Positions 28,723-39,519 of a stretch of DNA of 64,000 bases are shown here, piece after piece. The stretch spans positions 124,001 through 188,000 of the forward strand of contig NZ_JAVAJF010000004.1 in assembly GCF_030718085.1 (NCBI RefSeq), read 5' to 3'. Source of the DNA: Marinobacter sp. MDS2 (GTDB lineage Bacteria > Pseudomonadota > Gammaproteobacteria > Pseudomonadales > Oleiphilaceae). The notes beneath the pieces are model-generated. The model was not told where the DNA came from, made no database searches, and worked only from the letters and a program-made list of their open reading frames with translations. The position numbers and the translations under genes are program-made. Within the stretch, counting starts at the first letter, position 1; the number at the start of each line of letters is the position of its first letter.

Positions 28723-29079
28723 TTACTTACGAATAGGTTTGCGTGGACCTTTACGGGTGCGGGCGTTGGTCTTGGTGCGCTGGCCGCGAACTGGAAGTCC
28801 GTGACGATGGCGCAGACCACGGAAGCAACCGAGATCCTTCAAACGCTTAATGTTCATCTGTACTTCACGACGCAAATCGCCTTCGACGGTGAACTTGCCC
28901 ACTTCAGTACGAAGTGCTTCAAGCTGCTCGTCGCTAAGGTCTTTGACCTTGACGTCCGGCTTAACGCCGGTTGCATCGCAAAGCTTCTGGGCTGTTGTCT
29001 TGCCGACACCAAAGATGTATGTCAGTGAGATAACAGCATGTTTGTGATCGGGTATATTGACACCGGCTATACGTGCCAT
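28723..29079 (-). CDS. rpsM: 30S ribosomal protein S13
   Basis: S13, 118 residues, in the head of the small subunit, forming bridges to the large subunit and touching P-site tRNA. N terminus [21 protein letters not shown]; the helix-two-turn-helix and the basic tail [21 protein letters not shown] are intact. It is the first gene of the alpha operon. The sigma-70 promoter at 29141–29170 gives a leader of about 55 nt. Confidence 0.98.
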   Translation of the reverse strand: MARIAGVNIPDHKHAVISLTYIFGVGKTTAQKLCDATGVKPDVKVKDLSDEQLEALRTEVGKFTVEGDLRREVQMNIKRLKDLGCFRGLRHRHGLPVRGQRTKTNARTRKGPRKPIRK

Positions 29080-29140
29080 CCAAATTACTCCGCGTTCAAA
29101 GCTTTGCTGTGTGAATTTTCCGCCACAAAAAGGGCGCGAA

Positions 29141-29173
29141 ATAATAACGCTTGACTCAGGCTTGAGTCAAGCG
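29141..29173 (-). promoter_or_regulatory. sigma-70 promoter of the alpha operon, inside a palindrome
   Basis: On the minus strand -35 TTGACT (29165–29170), 18-bp spacer, -10 TATTAT (29141–29146), followed by the GC-rich discriminator TTCGCGCCC. The -35 is part of a perfect 11-bp inverted repeat, CGCTTGACTCA–loop of 4–TGAGTCAAGCG (29148–29173). The same palindrome, with TTATTATTT after it, could also act as a weak terminator of the spc transcript. Confidence 0.75.
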
Positions 29174-29219
29174 CCTTATTCCGAACCCCTTTTACAATGT
29201 CAGTTCTGATCCCGGAGGA

Positions 29220-29333
29220 TTAGCCCTGGCGTTGCTTGTGGCGAGGCTCCGAGCAGATGACTCGCACTGAGCCATTGCGTCGAATTACTTTGCAGTTACG
29301 GCAAATTTTCTTTACCGAAGCGCGTACTTTCAT
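29220..29333 (-). CDS. rpmJ: 50S ribosomal protein L36
   Basis: A 37-codon gene reading [14 protein letters not shown], ending RHKQRQG. It is the zinc-binding form, with ligands Cys11, Cys14, Cys27 and His32. L36 is the smallest large-subunit protein and stabilises 23S rRNA near the factor site. It lies 31 bp after secY as the last gene of the spc operon, in its normal place before the alpha promoter. Confidence 0.95.
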   Translation of the reverse strand: MKVRASVKKICRNCKVIRRNGSVRVICSEPRHKQRQG

Positions 29334-29364
29334 TGTCGACTCCAGTTTTCAAGGGGAACGGCTA

Positions 29365-30687
29365 TCAGCCGTTCCGTCCATAGCCCTTGAGATTGGATTT
29401 CTTCATCAGTGATTCATACTGATGAGACATCAGGTGCGACTGAACCTGCGCCATGAAATCCATCACCACGACTACAACAATCAGCAGTGAGGTACCACCA
29501 AGATAGAAAGGTACGTTACCTGCAACCATCAGGAACTGAGGGAACAGGGACACCGCCGCAATATACATAGCCCCGAACAACGTAAGACGAGTAAGAACAC
29601 CATCGATGTACTTTGCCGTCTGTTCTCCCGGACGAATCCCCGGAATGAACGCGCCGGAACGCTTGAGGTTATCCGCAACTTCTTTAGGGTTGTACATCAG
29701 CGCTGTGTAGAAGAAGCAGAAGAAAACGACTGCTGCTGCGAACAGAATAATATACAAAGGTTGGCTCGGAGCCAATGCCTGTGAGATATCGCTCAACCAT
29801 TCCATGCCCTCACCTTGCCCGAACCACTGACCCAATGACGCCGGGAACAGTAGGATCGAAGAAGCAAAGATCGGCGGAATAACACCAGCCATATTGACCT
29901 TGAGAGGCAAATGACTGGACTGCTGTGCAAATACCTGACGCCCCTGCTGCCGTTTTGCGTAATTAATGGTCAGGCGGCGCTGGCCGCGTTCCATAAACAC
30001 TACGAATCCGACTACAGCAACGGCCAGCACGCCAATACCGAGTACAACCAGCAGACTCATCTCTCCGTTACGTGCCTGCTCCAGGGTCTGACCTATAGCC
30101 CCCGGCAAGCCCGCGACGATACCTGCAAAAATAAGCAGGGAGATACCGTTTCCGATACCACGCTCAGTGATCTGCTCACCAAGCCACATCATGAAGACGG
30201 CACCACAAACGAAAGAGACAACTGCCACAAAGTGGAAGCTGAAGCTATCGTTAAAGGTAACACCTTGAGAGGCAAGCCCCACCGAAATACCAAAGCCCTG
30301 AACCAGGGCTAGGATAACCGTACCATACCGTGTGTACTGGCTAATCTTGCGACGACCAGCTTCACCCTCTTTCTTCAGCTGCTCAAGCTGCGGACTAACC
30401 GCAGTCATGAGCTGCATGATAATCGAGGCTGAAATATACGGCATGATACCGAGTGCGAAAATACTCATGCGCTCAAGCGCACCACCGGAGAACATGTTAA
30501 ACAGACTCAGGATCGTGCCCTGATTCTGATCAAACAATGCCGCCAAACGGTCTGGGTTGATGCCCGGCACCGGAATATGAGCACCGATGCGGTACACCAA
30601 CAACGCCAGAAAGACAAACCAGAGCCGCGAACGCAGCTCTGCAAATCCTTTTCCAGCGCCCGCAGGCAATGATGCTGTCTTGGCCAT
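29365..30687 (-). CDS. secY: protein translocase subunit SecY
   Basis: A 440-residue SecY with ten membrane helices forming the protein-conducting channel of the inner membrane together with SecE (encoded at 56063) and SecG. Conserved stretches include [14 protein letters not shown] after helix 1, the plug region near [24 protein letters not shown], and the cytoplasmic loop with [15 protein letters not shown]. Length matches E. coli (443). It lies between rplO and rpmJ in the spc operon. Confidence 0.98.
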   Translation of the reverse strand: MAKTASLPAGAGKGFAELRSRLWFVFLALLVYRIGAHIPVPGINPDRLAALFDQNQGTILSLFNMFSGGALERMSIFALGIMPYISASIIMQLMTAVSPQLEQLKKEGEAGRRKISQYTRYGTVILALVQGFGISVGLASQGVTFNDSFSFHFVAVVSFVCGAVFMMWLGEQITERGIGNGISLLIFAGIVAGLPGAIGQTLEQARNGEMSLLVVLGIGVLAVAVVGFVVFMERGQRRLTINYAKRQQGRQVFAQQSSHLPLKVNMAGVIPPIFASSILLFPASLGQWFGQGEGMEWLSDISQALAPSQPLYIILFAAAVVFFCFFYTALMYNPKEVADNLKRSGAFIPGIRPGEQTAKYIDGVLTRLTLFGAMYIAAVSLFPQFLMVAGNVPFYLGGTSLLIVVVVVMDFMAQVQSHLMSHQYESLMKKSNLKGYGRNG

Positions 30688-30704
30688 TTAGTCCTCGACT
30701 CGTC

Positions 30705-31139
30705 TTAGTCTTCGACTTTCCCACCCGCGGCAACAATTGCCTCGCGTGCGCCTTTGGTGACACGTAGCCCTTTAACGGTTACAGCACGGTCCAGCTCACC
30801 AGACAGCATAACCTTAGCAACGCGAATTTCTTCACGGATAATGTCAGCCTTCTTCAGTGCAGCCAGATCGACCACGTCACCCTCGACTTTCGCCAGTTCG
30901 TTCAGGCGGATTTCAGCAACGTAGCGCTGCTGACGAGAAGTGAAACCGAATTTTGGCAGACGACGGGCCAAAGGCTGCTGACCACCCTCGAAACCGGGAG
31001 CTACAGAGCCACCGGAACGGGATTTCAGACCTTTATGACCGCGACCGCCCGTTTTACCGAGTCCGCTACCGATACCACGACCAACACGCTTGGCGTTTGG
31101 ACGTGAACCAGGTTCCGGAGCAAGTTCGTTCAGACGCAT
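30705..31139 (-). CDS. rplO: 50S ribosomal protein L15
   Basis: L15, 144 residues, a late-assembly large-subunit protein with a long basic N-terminal extension. It begins [22 protein letters not shown] and has the Gly/Lys-rich segment [21 protein letters not shown]. The start at 31139 is one base from the rpmD stop codon; five upstream in-frame codons belong to rpmD's end. Followed by secY. Confidence 0.98.
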   Translation of the reverse strand: MRLNELAPEPGSRPNAKRVGRGIGSGLGKTGGRGHKGLKSRSGGSVAPGFEGGQQPLARRLPKFGFTSRQQRYVAEIRLNELAKVEGDVVDLAALKKADIIREEIRVAKVMLSGELDRAVTVKGLRVTKGAREAIVAAGGKVED

Positions 31140-31140
31140 C

Positions 31141-31329
31141 TTAGTTCTCCTCAACCTGCACCAGGTAATTAACCCGGTTGATCATACCGCGAATCGAAGG
31201 AGTATCTTCAACTTCAACAGTGTGACCGATTTTACGAAGACCCAAGCCTTTTACACAAAGCTTGTGCTTAGGCTGGCAGCCGATCGGGCTGCGGGTCAGA
31301 GTTACTTTGATCGTTTTTGCGTTCGCCAT
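31141..31329 (-). CDS. rpmD: 50S ribosomal protein L30
   Basis: L30, 62 residues, [17 protein letters not shown] at the N terminus and the conserved [22 protein letters not shown] region. The start at 31329 was chosen by homology; the longer frame upstream runs into rpsE. A 4-bp gap separates it from rpsE and 1 bp from rplO. L30 is absent in some bacteria but is normal here. Confidence 0.98.
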   Translation of the reverse strand: MANAKTIKVTLTRSPIGCQPKHKLCVKGLGLRKIGHTVEVEDTPSIRGMINRVNYLVQVEEN

Positions 31330-31333
31330 GACT

Positions 31334-31834
31334 TCAACCCAGGATATCTTCGACGGATTTACCGCGCTTGGCTGCAACATCTTCAGGCGCATTCATTGCC
31401 TGCAGACCCTTAATGGTTGAACGTACAACGTTCACCGGGTTGGTAGAGCCGTAGCACTTGGAGAGAACGTTTTGAACGCCCGCAACTTCAAGCACTGCAC
31501 GCATCGCACCACCAGCAATAACACCGGTACCTTCAGAAGCCGGCATCATGAACACTTTAGATCCGCCGTGCTGAGCACGAACCGGGTACTGAAGCGTGTT
31601 GCCGTCTAGGGCGACGTCTACCATGTTTTTACGCGCAGCTTCCATAGCCTTCTGGATCGCGACCGGAACTTCCCGGGCCTTACCACGACCAAAACCAACG
31701 CGCCCTTTACCATCACCCACTACGGTCAGTGCGGTGAAGGCAAAGATACGGCCGCCTTTCACAACTTTAGCGACTCGATTGACCTGAACCAGCCTTTCCT
31801 GGAGCTCAGGCGCCTTCTGTTCGTTAACGCTCAT
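31334..31834 (-). CDS. rpsE: 30S ribosomal protein S5
   Basis: S5, 166 residues, at the mRNA entry tunnel; it affects decoding accuracy. The double-stranded RNA-binding-like N domain includes [30 protein letters not shown], the stretch where spectinomycin-resistance changes map in E. coli; it looks wild type. The C domain has [16 protein letters not shown]. Start MSVNEQ at 31834 was preferred to the ATG three codons earlier (MEK), which lies close to the rplR stop. Confidence 0.97.
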   Translation of the reverse strand: MSVNEQKAPELQERLVQVNRVAKVVKGGRIFAFTALTVVGDGKGRVGFGRGKAREVPVAIQKAMEAARKNMVDVALDGNTLQYPVRAQHGGSKVFMMPASEGTGVIAGGAMRAVLEVAGVQNVLSKCYGSTNPVNVVRSTIKGLQAMNAPEDVAAKRGKSVEDILG

Positions 31835-31846
31835 CTTCTCCACCTC

Positions 31847-32194
31847 TTAGAATTGCAAGCCAGCTTCACGAGCACCGTCGGCCAAAGCCTGAATGCGACC
31901 GTGATAACGGTAACCTGAGCGGTCAAATGCGACCTTCTCAATGCCTGCCGCCTTAGCGCGTTCAGCAATCAGCTGACCCACTTTTTTGGCGGCGTCCACG
32001 TTACCGGTTGCACCCTGGCGCAATTCCTTATCCAACGTGGAGGCAGTTGCCAGCACTTTGCTGCCATCTGCTGTAGTAACCTGGGCGTACATATGACGCG
32101 GCGTGCGGTGAACGCACAGACGGTCAGTACCCAGCTCACGAATCTTCATGCGCACTTTACGTGCGCGACGCAGTCTTTCGTTATTCGCGCTCAT
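31847..32194 (-). CDS. rplR: 50S ribosomal protein L18
   Basis: L18, 115 residues, which with L5 and L25 binds 5S rRNA in the central protuberance. Starts [18 protein letters not shown]; conserved [15 protein letters not shown] and the C-terminal [21 protein letters not shown] are intact. Part of the spc operon between rplF and rpsE. Confidence 0.98.
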   Translation of the reverse strand: MSANNERLRRARKVRMKIRELGTDRLCVHRTPRHMYAQVTTADGSKVLATASTLDKELRQGATGNVDAAKKVGQLIAERAKAAGIEKVAFDRSGYRYHGRIQALADGAREAGLQF

Positions 32195-32203
32195 AGTCCC
32201 GCC

Positions 32204-32737
32204 TTATTTCTTCTTGGCTTCTTTGCGTCTTACCTGCTCATCCGCATATCGAACACCCTTGCCCTTATAAGGCTCGGGCGGACGGAACGCGCGAATGTCT
32301 GCAGCGACCTGGCCAACCTGTTGCTTGTCGATACCGCGAATAACAACTTCCGTATTAGACGGAGTTTCAGCGGTAACACCCTCGGGCAGCTCATATTCAA
32401 CCGGGTGAGAAAAACCCAGTGTCAGATTGAGCTTCTTGCCTTGCGCCTGAGCACGGTAACCTACGCCTGTCAGCTGAAGCTTGCGCTCCCAGCCTGTAGA
32501 CACGCCGTTAACCATATTGTTAACCAACGCCCGAGTAGTACCAGCAAGAGCGCGGGACTTTTTAGCACCATCGCGAGCTGCAAAGCGAAGACGACCGTCT
32601 TCCTGCTTTACTTCGACTAATTGGTGAATAGTGAGTTCAAGTGCTCCTTTGGAGCCCTTTACATTGATTTCCTGTCCGTTCAGCTTAACCTCAACACCGG
32701 AAGGCAGCACGACAGGATTATTGGCAACCCTGGACAT
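32204..32737 (-). CDS. rplF: 50S ribosomal protein L6
   Basis: L6, 177 residues, beside the factor-binding centre of the large subunit. Starts [17 protein letters not shown]; two homologous alpha/beta halves, the second containing [27 protein letters not shown], the L6 signature. Basic C terminus RRKEAKKK. Lies 9 bp after rpsH. Confidence 0.98.
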   Translation of the reverse strand: MSRVANNPVVLPSGVEVKLNGQEINVKGSKGALELTIHQLVEVKQEDGRLRFAARDGAKKSRALAGTTRALVNNMVNGVSTGWERKLQLTGVGYRAQAQGKKLNLTLGFSHPVEYELPEGVTAETPSNTEVVIRGIDKQQVGQVAADIRAFRPPEPYKGKGVRYADEQVRRKEAKKK

Positions 32738-32746
32738 GTGATTCTC

Positions 32747-33139
32747 CTAGAATACGGTGCAGATGACTTCGCCACCCACGCCAGCAGCTCGTGCGGCGCG
32801 GTCTGTCATAACGCCCTTGGACGTTGAGACAATCGCGACTCCCAGACCACCGGATACTTTCGGTAGTTCCCCAGCGCCCTTGTACTGGCGCAGACTCGGA
32901 CGACTAACCCGCTTGATCTCTTCAATAACCGGCTTGCCACCGAAGTATTTCAGGTTGATCGTTAGCTGGGGCTTCGCGTCAGCTGAAACGGAAAATTCTC
33001 CAACGTAACCTTCGTCCTTCAGGACTTGGGCCACGGAGATTTTCATTTTGGAAGACGGCATGACCACATCGGCCTTCTGTGCCATCTGAGCATTACGAAT
33101 ACGAGTAAACATATCCGCAAGCGTATCTTGCATACTCAT
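32747..33139 (-). CDS. rpsH: 30S ribosomal protein S8
   Basis: S8, 130 residues, binds the central domain of 16S rRNA early in assembly. Starts [20 protein letters not shown] at 33139; the 19 upstream in-frame codons are leader. The C-terminal [26 protein letters not shown] is the family signature. In E. coli S8 represses the spc operon by binding near rplE; that site was not verified here. Confidence 0.98.
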   Translation of the reverse strand: MSMQDTLADMFTRIRNAQMAQKADVVMPSSKMKISVAQVLKDEGYVGEFSVSADAKPQLTINLKYFGGKPVIEEIKRVSRPSLRQYKGAGELPKVSGGLGVAIVSTSKGVMTDRAARAAGVGGEVICTVF

Positions 33140-33227
33140 TACAATGAGTCTCCTGATCTTTTTAGTTGTGCAGCGGCGCGCCGCACCGCTTACCAACGGG
33201 CTCCTGACCGAAGTCAGGATGCCTGTC

Positions 33228-33533
33228 TTACCAGCTAGCCTTGGTCAGTCCTGGAACGTCACCGCGCATGCCGTATTCACGGAGTTTGATCCGTGAAAGC
33301 TCGAACTTGCGCAGAACGCCGTGAGGACGACCAGTCACCTGGCAACGATTCCGAAGACGTGAAGGGCTCGCATTGCGAGGCTGCTGCTGCAGCTTCATCT
33401 GCGCGTCCCAACGATCTTCGTCGCTGGTATTAGGGTTTTTAATAATTGCCTTGAGCTCAGCGCGCTTGGCTGCGTACTTAGCCACAGTCTGCTCACGCTT
33501 AAGCTCGCGGTTTTTCATTGAAACCTTAGCCAT
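33228..33533 (-). CDS. rpsN: 30S ribosomal protein S14
   Basis: S14, 101 residues, in the small-subunit head. This is the long zinc-free form: it lacks the CxxC pairs of the short form and has the C-terminal [23 protein letters not shown]. Starts [20 protein letters not shown]. Lies 12 bp downstream of rplE. Confidence 0.98.
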   Translation of the reverse strand: MAKVSMKNRELKREQTVAKYAAKRAELKAIIKNPNTSDEDRWDAQMKLQQQPRNASPSRLRNRCQVTGRPHGVLRKFELSRIKLREYGMRGDVPGLTKASW

Positions 33534-33545
33534 GTCACTCGTTCC

Positions 33546-34085
33546 TTATTTCTTGAACGGAAAGCCGAAGGCTTTCAACAGTTCGCGACCTTCGTCGTCG
33601 GTACCGGCAGAGGTAGTGATGGTGATATCCAGCCCGCGGACCTTGTCGACTTTGTCGTACTCGATCTCAGGGAAGATGATCTGCTCACGTACACCCATGC
33701 TGTAGTTACCGCGACCGTCGAAGGATTTCGGATTGAGGCCACGGAAGTCACGAATGCGGGGAACCGCAATGTGAACCAGGCGATCAAAGAAATCCCACAT
33801 ACGCTCACCGCGCAGGGTCACTTTACAACCAATCGGCCAACCTTCACGGATTTTAAAGCCCGCTACAGATTTTCTTGCCTTGGTCACAACAACTTTTTGA
33901 CCTGCCAGACGCTCAAGATCTGCGACGGCATTTTCAATCAGCTTTTTGTCACCAACAGCTTCACCGACACCCATGTTCAGGGTGATTTTTTCGATACGCG
34001 GAACCTGCATAACGTTCTTGTAGCCGAACTCTTTCTGCAGGGCGGGTACCACTTCCTTTGAATACTGCTCTTTCATGTTAAGCAT
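33546..34085 (-). CDS. rplE: 50S ribosomal protein L5
   Basis: L5, 179 residues, binds 5S rRNA and contacts P-site tRNA. Conserved [21 protein letters not shown] and [13 protein letters not shown] motifs (here [27 protein letters not shown]). The start [12 protein letters not shown] at 34085 gives the same length as E. coli L5; Met8 of the longer frame is another candidate. Lies after rplX in the spc operon. Confidence 0.96.
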   Translation of the reverse strand: MLNMKEQYSKEVVPALQKEFGYKNVMQVPRIEKITLNMGVGEAVGDKKLIENAVADLERLAGQKVVVTKARKSVAGFKIREGWPIGCKVTLRGERMWDFFDRLVHIAVPRIRDFRGLNPKSFDGRGNYSMGVREQIIFPEIEYDKVDKVRGLDITITTSAGTDDEGRELLKAFGFPFKK

Positions 34086-34100
34086 CGTAACCACCACCGC

Positions 34101-34421
34101 TTACTGGTTATCGACAGGTTCTTTCGTGGACTTGAAGATCCGCACTTTAGTGCCGTCTTCCTTGATCTGGAAGCCAACACGATCGGCTTTGCCGGTCTGC
34201 GGATTAAAAATAGCCACGTTGGAAGCCTGGATAGGCGCTTCTTTTTCGACGATACCACCTGGGGTGCCGAGCATCGGGTTAGGCTTCGTGTGCTTCTTGA
34301 TCATGTTGATACCAGAAACAATCACGCGACCGTCGTCCTGAACCTTCAGGACTTTACCACGTTTCTCTTTGTCTTTCCCCGCGGTGACGATTACTTCGTC
34401 ATCTCGTTTAATCTTTTTCAT
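34101..34421 (-). CDS. rplX: 50S ribosomal protein L24
   Basis: L24, 106 residues, an assembly initiator of the large subunit with a KOW motif ([20 protein letters not shown], residues 7–26). Start [10 protein letters not shown] has a good ribosome-binding site. Between rplN and rplE. Confidence 0.98.
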   Translation of the reverse strand: MKKIKRDDEVIVTAGKDKEKRGKVLKVQDDGRVIVSGINMIKKHTKPNPMLGTPGGIVEKEAPIQASNVAIFNPQTGKADRVGFQIKEDGTKVRIFKSTKEPVDNQ

Positions 34422-34438
34422 AACCGGCCTCTGGTCCT

Positions 34439-34807
34439 TTAAAGTACTTCGGGTGCCAGTGAGATAATCTTCATGAACTTTTCGTTTCGCAGCTCACGAG
34501 TAACCGGTCCGAAGATACGGGTACCAATGGGCGCGTCCTGATTGTTCAGAAGTACCGCCGCGTTACCGTCAAAACGGATCAAAGAACCGTCCGGACGACG
34601 CACACCCTTACGGGTACGTACTACAACAGCCTTAAGGACCTGGCCTTTCTTCACCTTGCCGCGTGGGATGGCTTCCTTAACGGTCACCTTAATGATATCC
34701 CCAACGCTGGCATAACGCCGGTGAGATCCGCCCAGGACCTTGATACACATAACTTGACGTGCACCGCTGTTATCCGCGACTTCAAGCATTGTTTGAGTCT
34801 GAATCAT
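34439..34807 (-). CDS. rplN: 50S ribosomal protein L14
   Basis: L14, 122 residues, at the subunit interface where it forms an intersubunit bridge. Start [26 protein letters not shown] is the invariant N terminus. It would be the first gene of the spc operon, but only 18 bp separate it from rpsQ, and no promoter is visible there. S10 and spc therefore look like one transcription unit. Confidence 0.98.
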   Translation of the reverse strand: MIQTQTMLEVADNSGARQVMCIKVLGGSHRRYASVGDIIKVTVKEAIPRGKVKKGQVLKAVVVRTRKGVRRPDGSLIRFDGNAAVLLNNQDAPIGTRIFGPVTRELRNEKFMKIISLAPEVL

Positions 34808-34825
34808 GGTTGTTCTCCGGGCGAA

Positions 34826-35092
34826 TTACACCTTGGAAGCGCGTTCGGTGACCTCAACCAGAGCCCAGCTCTTAGTCTTGGAGACCGGACGGGTTTCCTC
34901 GATGGTTACGGTGTCGCCGATGTTGCACTGATTGCTTTCATCGTGCGCATGGATCTTGGTTGAACGCTTCATGTACTTACCGTACAGAGGGTGTTTTACC
35001 TGACGCTCAACCAGGACCACGATGGACTTGTCCATCTTGTTGCTCACGACCTTCCCGCTCAGAGTTCTGGCAGTTTGGGTAGCTTCGGTCAT
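34826..35092 (-). CDS. rpsQ: 30S ribosomal protein S17
   Basis: S17, 88 residues, an early 16S rRNA binder with an OB fold. Starts [22 protein letters not shown] at 35092, one base after the rpmC stop; seven upstream codons were rejected. The motif [10 protein letters not shown] and [18 protein letters not shown] are conserved. Last gene of the S10 operon proper. Confidence 0.97.
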   Translation of the reverse strand: MTEATQTARTLSGKVVSNKMDKSIVVLVERQVKHPLYGKYMKRSTKIHAHDESNQCNIGDTVTIEETRPVSKTKSWALVEVTERASKV

Positions 35093-35093
35093 G

Positions 35094-35285
35094 TCACTGT
35101 CCTGCCTTTTCATTCATTACCGTTTTAACGCGCGCAATGTCGCGTTTCACGTTGCCGAGGAGGTGAGACTGATTCAGCTGACCTGTCGCTTTACGCATAC
35201 GCAGGTTGAACTGCTCCTTCAGGAGGTTGATCAGCTCGCTGTTCAGCTCCTCAACGGACTTTTCACGCAGCTCTGTTGCTTTCAT
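35094..35285 (-). CDS. rpmC: 50S ribosomal protein L29
   Basis: L29, 63 residues, two antiparallel helices near the exit tunnel, a contact site for SRP and trigger factor. Starts [18 protein letters not shown]; its ATG overlaps the rplP stop as ATGA, so it is translationally coupled. The codon before is GTG, which could also start it. Confidence 0.97.
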   Translation of the reverse strand: MKATELREKSVEELNSELINLLKEQFNLRMRKATGQLNQSHLLGNVKRDIARVKTVMNEKAGQ

Positions 35286-35698
35286 CACATCACCGTCCTC
35301 GTTACAAAGGTGGTCTGTACAGGCAGTTTGGCCGCTGCCAATGTGAAGGCTTCCCGCGCCAACTCCTCGGAAACACCTTCCATTTCGTAGAGCATGCGGC
35401 CTGGCTGAATTTCAGCCACCCAATACTCGACAGAACCCTTACCTTTACCCATTCGAACTTCGAGTGGCTTACCGGTGATCGGCTTATCCGGGAAAACCCG
35501 AATCCAGATCTTACCGCCCCTCTTGATCTTACGAGTCATGGTACGACGCGCTGCCTCAATCTGACGCGCAGTTATACGTCCACGGGTTGTCGCTTTCAAT
35601 CCGTATTCACCGAAGCTCACCTTAGTAGCTCGCTGAGCAAGACCGGTGTTACGGCCTTTCATTACCTTGCGAAATTTGGTGCGTTTTGGTTGCAGCAT
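35285..35698 (-). CDS. rplP: 50S ribosomal protein L16
   Basis: L16, 137 residues, near the A site and peptidyl transferase centre. Starts [19 protein letters not shown]; the arginine in the [14 protein letters not shown] segment that is hydroxylated by YcfD in E. coli relatives is expected near residue 81. Overlaps rpmC by one base (ATGA). Confidence 0.98.
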   Translation of the reverse strand: MLQPKRTKFRKVMKGRNTGLAQRATKVSFGEYGLKATTRGRITARQIEAARRTMTRKIKRGGKIWIRVFPDKPITGKPLEVRMGKGKGSVEYWVAEIQPGRMLYEMEGVSEELAREAFTLAAAKLPVQTTFVTRTVM

Positions 35699-35710
35699 AA
35701 GAGTGCCCCT

Positions 35711-36394
35711 TTACTTAGAACCTTTCTTCCCAGAGGCTTTCTTGTCAGCACGGACCTGTTCCATACCACCAAGAATCTCACCTTTGAAGATCCATACCTT
35801 CACGCCGATAACGCCGTAAGTGGTGTGCGCTTCATAGGTTGCGTAATCAATATCTGCACGCAGTGTGTGCAGAGGAACACGACCTTCGCGATACCACTCG
35901 GAACGTGCGATTTCAGCACCCCCAAGACGACCACCAACCTGAATCTTGATACCCTTGGCGCCCTGACGCATGGCGTTCTGAACCGCACGCTTCATAGCGC
36001 GACGGAACATCACACGACGCTCGAGCTGACCGGCAACGTTTTGCGCTACCAGGCGGGCATCCAGGTCCGGCTTGCGGACTTCTTCGATGTTGATGTGCAC
36101 AGGCACACCCATCATGTCGCTAACTTCACGACGCAGACGGTCAACATCTTCACCCTTCTTACCGATAACAATACCGGGACGGGCGGTATGGATCGTGATC
36201 CGGGCGTTCTGAGCAGGGCGCTCGATCACGATCTTGCTGACAGACGCCTTAACCAGACGCTTGTCGAGGAACTCGCGAACCTGAATATCATTCAACAGGT
36301 TTTTCGCGTAGTCCTTTTTGTCGGCGTACCAAACTGAGTTGTGCTCTTTAATCACACCCAGGCGTATGCCGGTCGGATTTACTTTATGACCCAT
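35711..36394 (-). CDS. rpsC: 30S ribosomal protein S3
   Basis: S3, 227 residues, at the mRNA entry pore with helicase activity shared with S4 and S5. Starts [14 protein letters not shown]. The KH domain carries [13 protein letters not shown] (GxxG-type loop GKKG), and the C-terminal domain [26 protein letters not shown] is intact. Lysine-rich tail [10 protein letters not shown]. Between rplV and rplP. Confidence 0.98.
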   Translation of the reverse strand: MGHKVNPTGIRLGVIKEHNSVWYADKKDYAKNLLNDIQVREFLDKRLVKASVSKIVIERPAQNARITIHTARPGIVIGKKGEDVDRLRREVSDMMGVPVHINIEEVRKPDLDARLVAQNVAGQLERRVMFRRAMKRAVQNAMRQGAKGIKIQVGGRLGGAEIARSEWYREGRVPLHTLRADIDYATYEAHTTYGVIGVKVWIFKGEILGGMEQVRADKKASGKKGSK

Positions 36395-36405
36395 CTGAGC
36401 ATCTC

Positions 36406-36738
36406 CTACTTGTCGGCGACCTTGACGGTGATATGACAGGTGCGCTTCATAATACGGTCAGCGCGCCCCTTGGCTCGAGCTTTGATTCGCTTGAGCGTTG
36501 GGCCTTCATCCACCATGACAGTGGAGACCCGCAGATCATCAACGTCCAGACCTTCGTTGTGCTCAGCGTTAGCGATGGCAGATTCAAGAGCTTTCTTGAT
36601 CACACCAGCCGCCTTCTTCGGGCTGAAAGTCAGAATATTCAGGGCGTCCTCAACAGCCTTGCCGCGTACTTGGTCAGCGACAAGACGCGCTTTCTGAGCT
36701 GAGAGGCGAGCGCCCTTATACTTGGCTGCTACTTCCAT
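36406..36738 (-). CDS. rplV: 50S ribosomal protein L22
   Basis: L22, 110 residues, whose beta-hairpin lines the exit-tunnel constriction. The hairpin segment [25 protein letters not shown] is intact, with no deletion of the macrolide-resistance type. Starts [23 protein letters not shown] at 36738; the 26 upstream codons of the open frame overlap rpsS's end and were rejected. Confidence 0.98.
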   Translation of the reverse strand: MEVAAKYKGARLSAQKARLVADQVRGKAVEDALNILTFSPKKAAGVIKKALESAIANAEHNEGLDVDDLRVSTVMVDEGPTLKRIKARAKGRADRIMKRTCHITVKVADK

Positions 36739-36754
36739 TTCTATTACCTCAGGA

Positions 36755-37030
36755 TCAGCGTTTAGCTTTCTTGTCGGCCGCATGACCACGATAAGTACGC
36801 GTTGCCGCGAACTCACCCAGCTTATGTCCTACCATATCTTCGGTGACATAAACCGGCACGTGCTGCTTGCCGTTGTGGACTGCAATGGTCAGGCCTACCA
36901 TCTCTGGGAAAATTGTCGACCGGCGGGACCAGGTTTTAATTGGACGCTTGTCGCTTTTTTCCAGAGCTGCCTCGACCTTCTTCAACAGATGCAGGTCTAT
37001 AAAAGGACCTTTCTTTAAAGAACGTGGCAC
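36755..37030 (-). CDS. rpsS: 30S ribosomal protein S19
   Basis: S19, 91 residues, in the small-subunit head beside S13. Starts [20 protein letters not shown]; conserved [25 protein letters not shown] and [16 protein letters not shown]. Follows rplB by 23 bp. Confidence 0.98.
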   Translation of the reverse strand: MPRSLKKGPFIDLHLLKKVEAALEKSDKRPIKTWSRRSTIFPEMVGLTIAVHNGKQHVPVYVTEDMVGHKLGEFAATRTYRGHAADKKAKR

Positions 37031-37053
37031 AGCAATTACCTCTATGTAGTCGT

Positions 37054-37881
37054 TTACTTGGCCGAACGACGACGTACTATCATCTTATCAGTACGTTTGT
37101 TCTTACGAGTCTTATGCCCTTTGGTCGGAACACCCCACGGAGTAACCGGGTGACGTCCACCAGAGGTACGCCCTTCACCACCACCATGCGGGTGGTCAAC
37201 TGGGTTCATAGCAACACCACGTACTGTTGGACGTTTACCGCGCCAACGTGATGCACCCGCTTTACCAAGCTGCTTCAGACTGTGCTCGCTGTTGGATACT
37301 TCACCCAACGTAGCGCGACAATCTACAAGCACCTTACGCATTTCACCTGAACGCAGGCGGATAGTGGCGTAAGCCCCTTCCCTTGCAACCAGCTGTACGG
37401 ATGCGCCCGCAGAGCGAGCCAGCTGAGCACCTTTGCCAGGCTTGAGTTCGACGCAGTGAATCACTGAACCAACCGGAATGTTCCGGAGCGGCAAAGTGGA
37501 ACCCACCTTGATCGGCGCGTCGACGCCGGAGCGCACAGGATCGCCAGCCTTCATGCCTTTAGGAGCGATGATGTAACGACGCTCGCCATCGGCATACTTG
37601 ACCAACGCAATGTGCGCTGAACGGTTAGGATCGTATTCCAGGCGCTCAATGACCGCCGGGATACCATCTTTAGTCCGCTTAAAATCGATTACACGGTAGT
37701 GCTGCTTGTGGCCACCACCAATGTGACGACTGGTAATACGGCCATTGTTATTACGGCCACCAGTCCTACTCTGTGCTTCTACCAACGACTGGTATGGGCG
37801 CCCTTTGTGCAAATCCGGGTTGTAAAGCTTTACAACGTGACGGCGTCCGGCAGATGTTGGTTTGGTCTTGACGATCGGCAT
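37054..37881 (-). CDS. rplB: 50S ribosomal protein L2
   Basis: L2, 275 residues, the most conserved large-subunit protein, required for subunit joining and peptidyl transferase. The C-terminal [18 protein letters not shown] contains the functionally important histidine (equivalent to E. coli His229). Starts [17 protein letters not shown]; ends [19 protein letters not shown]. Between rplW and rpsS. Confidence 0.98.
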   Translation of the reverse strand: MPIVKTKPTSAGRRHVVKLYNPDLHKGRPYQSLVEAQSRTGGRNNNGRITSRHIGGGHKQHYRVIDFKRTKDGIPAVIERLEYDPNRSAHIALVKYADGERRYIIAPKGMKAGDPVRSGVDAPIKVGSTLPLRNIPVGSVIHCVELKPGKGAQLARSAGASVQLVAREGAYATIRLRSGEMRKVLVDCRATLGEVSNSEHSLKQLGKAGASRWRGKRPTVRGVAMNPVDHPHGGGEGRTSGGRHPVTPWGVPTKGHKTRKNKRTDKMIVRRRSAK

Positions 37882-37898
37882 ATTACGACCCCTTTACC

Positions 37899-38192
37899 TT
37901 ATTCCACATCCAGAAAATCGATGTCCTGACCTTCTGCCAGCTTAACGTAAGCCTTACGAATGTCATTACGCTTGCCGAACCCGCGGATAGTGCGCTTAAG
38001 CTTACCCTTACGGTTCAGAACCTGAACACCTTCTACGGTGACGTTGAACAGCTGCTCAACGGCTTTCTTGATCTCGGGCTTGGTCGCATCAGGGGCAACA
38101 CGAAAAACCACCTGACCGTGCTCCGCTACGCGAGAAGCTTTCTCTGACACGAGTGGTCCAAGCAGGACCTTGTAAATACGTTCCTGATTCAT
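37899..38192 (-). CDS. rplW: 50S ribosomal protein L23
   Basis: L23, 97 residues, at the tunnel exit, a docking site for trigger factor and SRP. Starts [41 protein letters not shown] and the extended loop [22 protein letters not shown] are typical. Start overlaps the rplD stop by 4 bp (ATGA). Confidence 0.98.
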   Translation of the reverse strand: MNQERIYKVLLGPLVSEKASRVAEHGQVVFRVAPDATKPEIKKAVEQLFNVTVEGVQVLNRKGKLKRTIRGFGKRNDIRKAYVKLAEGQDIDFLDVE

Positions 38193-38794
38193 CCCAGCAT
38201 CTCCTCGATCTTCTTCAGAGCGGGAACAGTGACCACGACCTTCTCGTAGGCAACCAGGCTAACAGGGTCCAGACCTGCAACGTCGCGAACGTCCACGTGA
38301 GGGATGTTGCGAGAAGCAAGGTGCAGGTTCTGCTCAACGGTCTCGGACAGAATCAGGGCATTGGAAACACCCAGGTCTGCGAGCTTCGCTGTGAACACCT
38401 TGGTTTTCGGAGTATCGACGCTGATCTCGTCAACCACTACCAGACGCTCCTGACGAACCAGCTCGGAAAGGATCGAGCACATGGCCGCACGGTACATCTT
38501 ACGGTTAACTTTCTGTTCAAAGTCGCGAGGCTTGGCAGCGAACGTTACGCCACCTGAACGCCAGATCGGGCTACGAATGGTGCCAGCACGTGCACGGCCA
38601 GTACCTTTTTGACGCCAAGGCTTCTTACCACCACCTCTGACTTCAGAACGTGTCTTCTGAGCCTTGGTACCCTGACGGCCAGCTGCCATGTATGCAGTAA
38701 CCACCTGGTGAACCAGAGCTTCGTTAAAATCTTTGGCAAATGCAGCATCGGAAACAGAGATTCCCTTGCCGCTACCAGTAATTGTCAATTCCAT
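38189..38794 (-). CDS. rplD: 50S ribosomal protein L4
   Basis: L4, 201 residues. Its internal loop (about 40–95, [23 protein letters not shown]) reaches into the exit tunnel. In E. coli L4 also represses the S10 operon by acting on a 170-nt leader; the predicted leader here is only about 55 nt. Starts [19 protein letters not shown]. Overlaps rplW by 4 bp. Confidence 0.98.
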   Translation of the reverse strand: MELTITGSGKGISVSDAAFAKDFNEALVHQVVTAYMAAGRQGTKAQKTRSEVRGGGKKPWRQKGTGRARAGTIRSPIWRSGGVTFAAKPRDFEQKVNRKMYRAAMCSILSELVRQERLVVVDEISVDTPKTKVFTAKLADLGVSNALILSETVEQNLHLASRNIPHVDVRDVAGLDPVSLVAYEKVVVTVPALKKIEEMLG

Positions 38795-38805
38795 CGAACC
38801 GCTCC

Positions 38806-39444
38806 TCAGGCTTTGACTGCAGGCTTGATGACAACATCGCCGCCAGTTGCGCCGGGTACGGCACCACTTACTAGCAGCAGGTTGCGCTCGGCATCGACAC
38901 GGACAACCTTGAGGTTCTGCACGGTAACCTGCGCATTACCCATCTGACCGGCCATCTTTTTACCCTTAAATACCTTACCCGGAGTTTGGTTCTGACCAAT
39001 GGAACCCGGAGCACGGTGAGAAAGGGAGTTACCGTGGGTAGCATCCTGCATGGAGAAGTTCCAGCGCTTAACACCGCCCTGGAAGCCCTTACCCTTGGAG
39101 CGACCAGTGGCATCAACCACTTGACCGTCTTCGAATACAGAGACTGTCAGCTCGCCGCCAGCGGCCAGCTCTTCACCTTCACCATCTGCCAAACGGAATT
39201 CCCAGGAACCACGACCGGCTTCAACGCCAGCTTTTGCGTAGTGACCTGCTTCCGCCTTAGTAACACGGGAGGAACGACGAGAACCTACGGTTACCTGAAC
39301 TGCGCGGTAGCCGTCGTTTTCGAGAGTTTTGAGTTGAGTAATCCGGTTGGGCTCAACCTCGATTACTGTAACAGGCAACGCCTGTCCATCTTCCGTAAAA
39401 ATACGGGTCATACCGGCCTTACGACCGACAACACCAATTGCCAT
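38806..39444 (-). CDS. rplC: 50S ribosomal protein L3
   Basis: L3, 212 residues, reaching the peptidyl transferase centre. Starts [20 protein letters not shown]; the loop [29 protein letters not shown] contains the glutamine that PrmB methylates in E. coli. 75 bp after rpsJ. Confidence 0.98.
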   Translation of the reverse strand: MAIGVVGRKAGMTRIFTEDGQALPVTVIEVEPNRITQLKTLENDGYRAVQVTVGSRRSSRVTKAEAGHYAKAGVEAGRGSWEFRLADGEGEELAAGGELTVSVFEDGQVVDATGRSKGKGFQGGVKRWNFSMQDATHGNSLSHRAPGSIGQNQTPGKVFKGKKMAGQMGNAQVTVQNLKVVRVDAERNLLLVSGAVPGATGGDVVIKPAVKA

Positions 39445-39519
39445 GTTTCACCTCTTAAGTGTACGGGGCTCGCACCCTCTATGGCCTATGACAGTTACAC
39501 ACTCTAATACCAAACGGTA

